64,000 nucleotides of DNA, taken from assembly GCA_963841045.1 (NCBI GenBank), contig CAWJBD010000010.1, forward strand, positions 62,001 to 126,000, written 5' to 3'. Origin of the DNA: Aalborgiella sp963841045 (GTDB lineage Bacteria > Pseudomonadota > Gammaproteobacteria > Burkholderiales > Burkholderiaceae_C). A program made the position numbers and the translations under genes. Below, one piece after another: positions 62,292 to 64,000 of this stretch (positions are counted from its first letter, which is position 1; every line of letters begins with the position of its first letter). The notes beneath the pieces were generated by a model. The model made no database searches, had not been told where the DNA came from, and saw nothing but the letters and a program-made list of their open reading frames with translations.

Positions 62292-63475
62292 TTATTTCGC
62301 GTTAACGAGCCAACCTTGTTCTAGCCAATCTTGCAGCAAAGCCTGCGCAGCATCGCTTGCCTTGGCCAAATCGCTGGCATCTAGGAAGCGCTGGTTGGCC
62401 AGTTTTTGCATCAGTTTGGCGTCTTTGCCAGCTGCTCGCCAGCTTTCACCATTGAGAAAAATATGTCGTGCATCAAACATCATTTGACTTTGCAGCGCCA
62501 GTTTGACACCACGTTTGCGCGATAACTTAACAACGCCCTCGGGCGAATCAAACCATACATTCGATTTGGGTTCTGATAGGTGTTCGCCCAAATGACGTGC
62601 CAGCGCATCTGGGTTTGCCATGGCTTTGGTGATGGCTTGCTGTGCAAACTCATGCAAAGCGGTTGGTATTTGCGCGGGATTTGGCGTCGCTTCTTGATCA
62701 GCGTCGCGGTACAACACTTCGGGTTTTAGTTTGACTGGCTTTGTTAATTCTTCATCAGGCAAATTTCCTTCGTCGACAGCATCTGCATAGCGAAGTAACA
62801 ATTCACGCCCCAAATCCACTTGTTTGGGGACTTTGAAGCCAATCGAATACGTCATGCATTCACCAATGGCCACACCATCGTGTGCATAGCGTGGTGGCAA
62901 ATACAGCATGTCACCAGGTTCTAAATCAAAAGTCAGTTCGGGTTTGAAATTCGACAATATGCGCAGTGGCACATTGGCTTGCAAGGTGCCGTCTTTCTGC
63001 TTGCCAATGCGCCAGCGGCGTGTGCCATGCGCTTGCAATAAAAACACATCGTAGCTGTCAAAATGAGGCCCCACGCCACCACCATCGGTGGCGTAGCTGA
63101 TCATCAAATCGTCCAGTCGCGCATCGGGGGCGAAGCGGAAGCGGTTTTTCAATTCATTCACTGCACTGTCGTGCAAATCCACGCCTTGCACCAACAAAGT
63201 CCAATTTTGTTTTTTGATTGAAGGGATTTGTTTGGCTGTCATGGGGCCATGCGCTAAAGACCACTTGTCGCCATTGGACACAATGAGTCGCGACTCCACG
63301 TCTTGATTCTGCGACAACGCAAACAATTCTTGCCGTGACAGCAAGGGTTTGAAGTTGGGATGGCATTGCGAATGATGCAGGGCTTTTTCTGCCAATATTT
63401 ACGCATGAATTCAGCAGGGCTGATACCACCTAAAAGTTGCAAGGGTAGATTGATAGATTGTGCGACTTGGTTCAT
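62292..63475 (-). CDS. Ribosomal oxygenase-like JmjC/cupin protein (one frameshift)
   Basis: The start MNQVAQSINLPLQLLGGISP and FMRKYWQKKPCIIRNAIP match the RoxA/YcfD (ribosomal protein L16 arginine hydroxylase) family. A missing base in the G3 run at 63357-63359 shifts the frame and the rest reads NFKPLLSRQELFALSQNQDV. The iron site His and Asp are in GPHFDSYDVFLLQ, and the second His in YLPPRYAHDGVA. Corrected length is 394 residues. The enzyme uses 2-oxoglutarate and oxygen. Confidence 0.85.
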
Positions 63476-63489
63476 GCGACAATTGTCCT

Positions 63490-64000
63490 ATGAAAATCAC
63501 TCCACAATGCGTCGTGGCCCTCACTTGGACGCTGAAAGATACCTTGGGCACAGAATTGGATGTTTTAGACGAGCCAGTTGAATTTTTAGTGGGCGGCAAT
63601 GATTTGCTGGTCAAAGTGCAAGAGGCGCTGCAAGGTTACAAAGCCGGTGACAGCCTTGATTTGCATCTGGAACCAGAAGACGCTTTTGGCGATTTCAACG
63701 ACCAATTGCTGTTTTTAGAACCCCGTTCGCTGTTCCCTAATGAGCTGGAAGAAGGCTTAACCCTAGAGGGCAGCGCCATGCCAGCAGGCTGTACCCCCAG
63801 CATGCCCAAAGACGCGGTCTATGTGGTCACCGACATTTACCCGGAACACGTGGTGCTGGATGGCAATCACCCTCTGGCTGGCATTGCCATACGACTGAGT
63901 TTAAAGGTTGAATCTGTGCGTGAAGCGACGGTTGCAGAAATTGGCGCTGGCACTTGCGGTTCAGGTTTCTTCAAGCTGCAGACCAGTTCGGATGTTGTGT
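63490..64000 (+). CDS. FKBP-type peptidyl-prolyl isomerase, SlyD-like (partial)
   Basis: From ATG 63490 the frame is open to the right edge, giving 170 residues with no stop. Start MKITPQCVVALTWTLKDTLG, then VEALQ-like KVQEALQGYKAGDSLDLHLEPEDAFGDF, and later HPLAGIAIRLSLKVESVREA, are the FKBP core with the insert-in-flap arrangement of SlyD. C-terminal CGSGFF may start a metal-binding tail. It is divergent from the JmjC gene, with 14 bp between starts. Such proteins are folding helpers in the cytosol. Confidence 0.85.
   Translation, partial: MKITPQCVVALTWTLKDTLGTELDVLDEPVEFLVGGNDLLVKVQEALQGYKAGDSLDLHLEPEDAFGDFNDQLLFLEPRSLFPNELEEGLTLEGSAMPAGCTPSMPKDAVYVVTDIYPEHVVLDGNHPLAGIAIRLSLKVESVREATVAEIGAGTCGSGFFKLQTSSDVV

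Noticed and set aside
1..64000. CRISPR arrays, prophage genes, IS transposases, rRNA genes
   Set aside because: No regularly spaced repeats, phage structural genes, transposase frames or rRNA sequence were seen on either strand.

Overview
The window is a chromosomal stretch of a betaproteobacterium, most likely a Burkholderiales member near the Comamonadaceae. The evidence is gene order and family content: tpiA-secG-tRNA-Leu-nuoA to nuoN-DUF2818-NUDIX, rpsO-pnp, leuA with an attenuator, UbiM-type ubiquinone hydroxylase, argA of the fused AAK-GNAT type, and cysS next to alkA. No phage, IS transposase, rRNA or CRISPR array is visible. I cannot name the species from the sequence.

Layout. 1-6025 is one plus-strand catabolic cluster: the tail of a thiamine-pyrophosphate enzyme, an aspartate-dehydrogenase-like protein, an aldehyde dehydrogenase, an extradiol-type VOC dioxygenase, a small HTH-like protein, a Rieske oxygenase and its VanB-type reductase. 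Its substrate is unknown. 6110-9589 holds a broken nuclease gene, tRNA-Val and a minus-strand ubiM/DUF2788/DUF2189/yggX group. 9769-19758 holds dsbB, argA, mltD, an old yellow enzyme, a ppk2 gene with an internal stop, and hrpA. 19764-20805 is a relic integron: the 5' end of an integrase gene with a LexA box, attI-like direct repeats, one complete cassette with attC, and an orphan fragment. Then follow vapBC, xseA, sodB, a DUF192 protein, a small Ala/Lys-rich exported protein, icd, icmF, rpsO, pnp, a quinone oxidoreductase, tpiA, secG, tRNA-Leu and the complete 14-gene complex I operon (35052-49761). The right end carries DUF2818, NUDIX, aat, an IclR regulator, pbpG, leuA with leader peptide and attenuator, lpxH, two cyclophilins, an L,D-transpeptidase, a TPR protein, cysS, alkA, a ribosomal-oxygenase-like JmjC protein and a partial FKBP (slyD-like).

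Two themes run across the window. First, a dispersed palindromic repeat of about 58 bp occurs in nine recognisable copies. Its core is a TGCTAT...ATAGCA hairpin followed by GGCAATAAATACGCC and GGCTACAGCC. Five copies lie between genes, and four lie inside the conserved genes nuoG, xseA, hrpA and icmF, where they are translated in place of linker sequence. Second, I count 18 single-base frameshifts and one in-frame stop in genes that otherwise read as intact families, including nuoG, nuoH and nuoM. Several lie in short homopolymers and all restore a whole-codon length when corrected. I read most of them as residual sequencing or assembly errors rather than true gene decay. The nuclease gene and the integrase fragment look truly degraded.

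The regulatory sites I can support are the leu leader/attenuator, a pnp leader hairpin, a 22-bp perfect palindrome upstream of icmF, a LexA box at the integrase relic, a vapB operator, and several intrinsic terminators.
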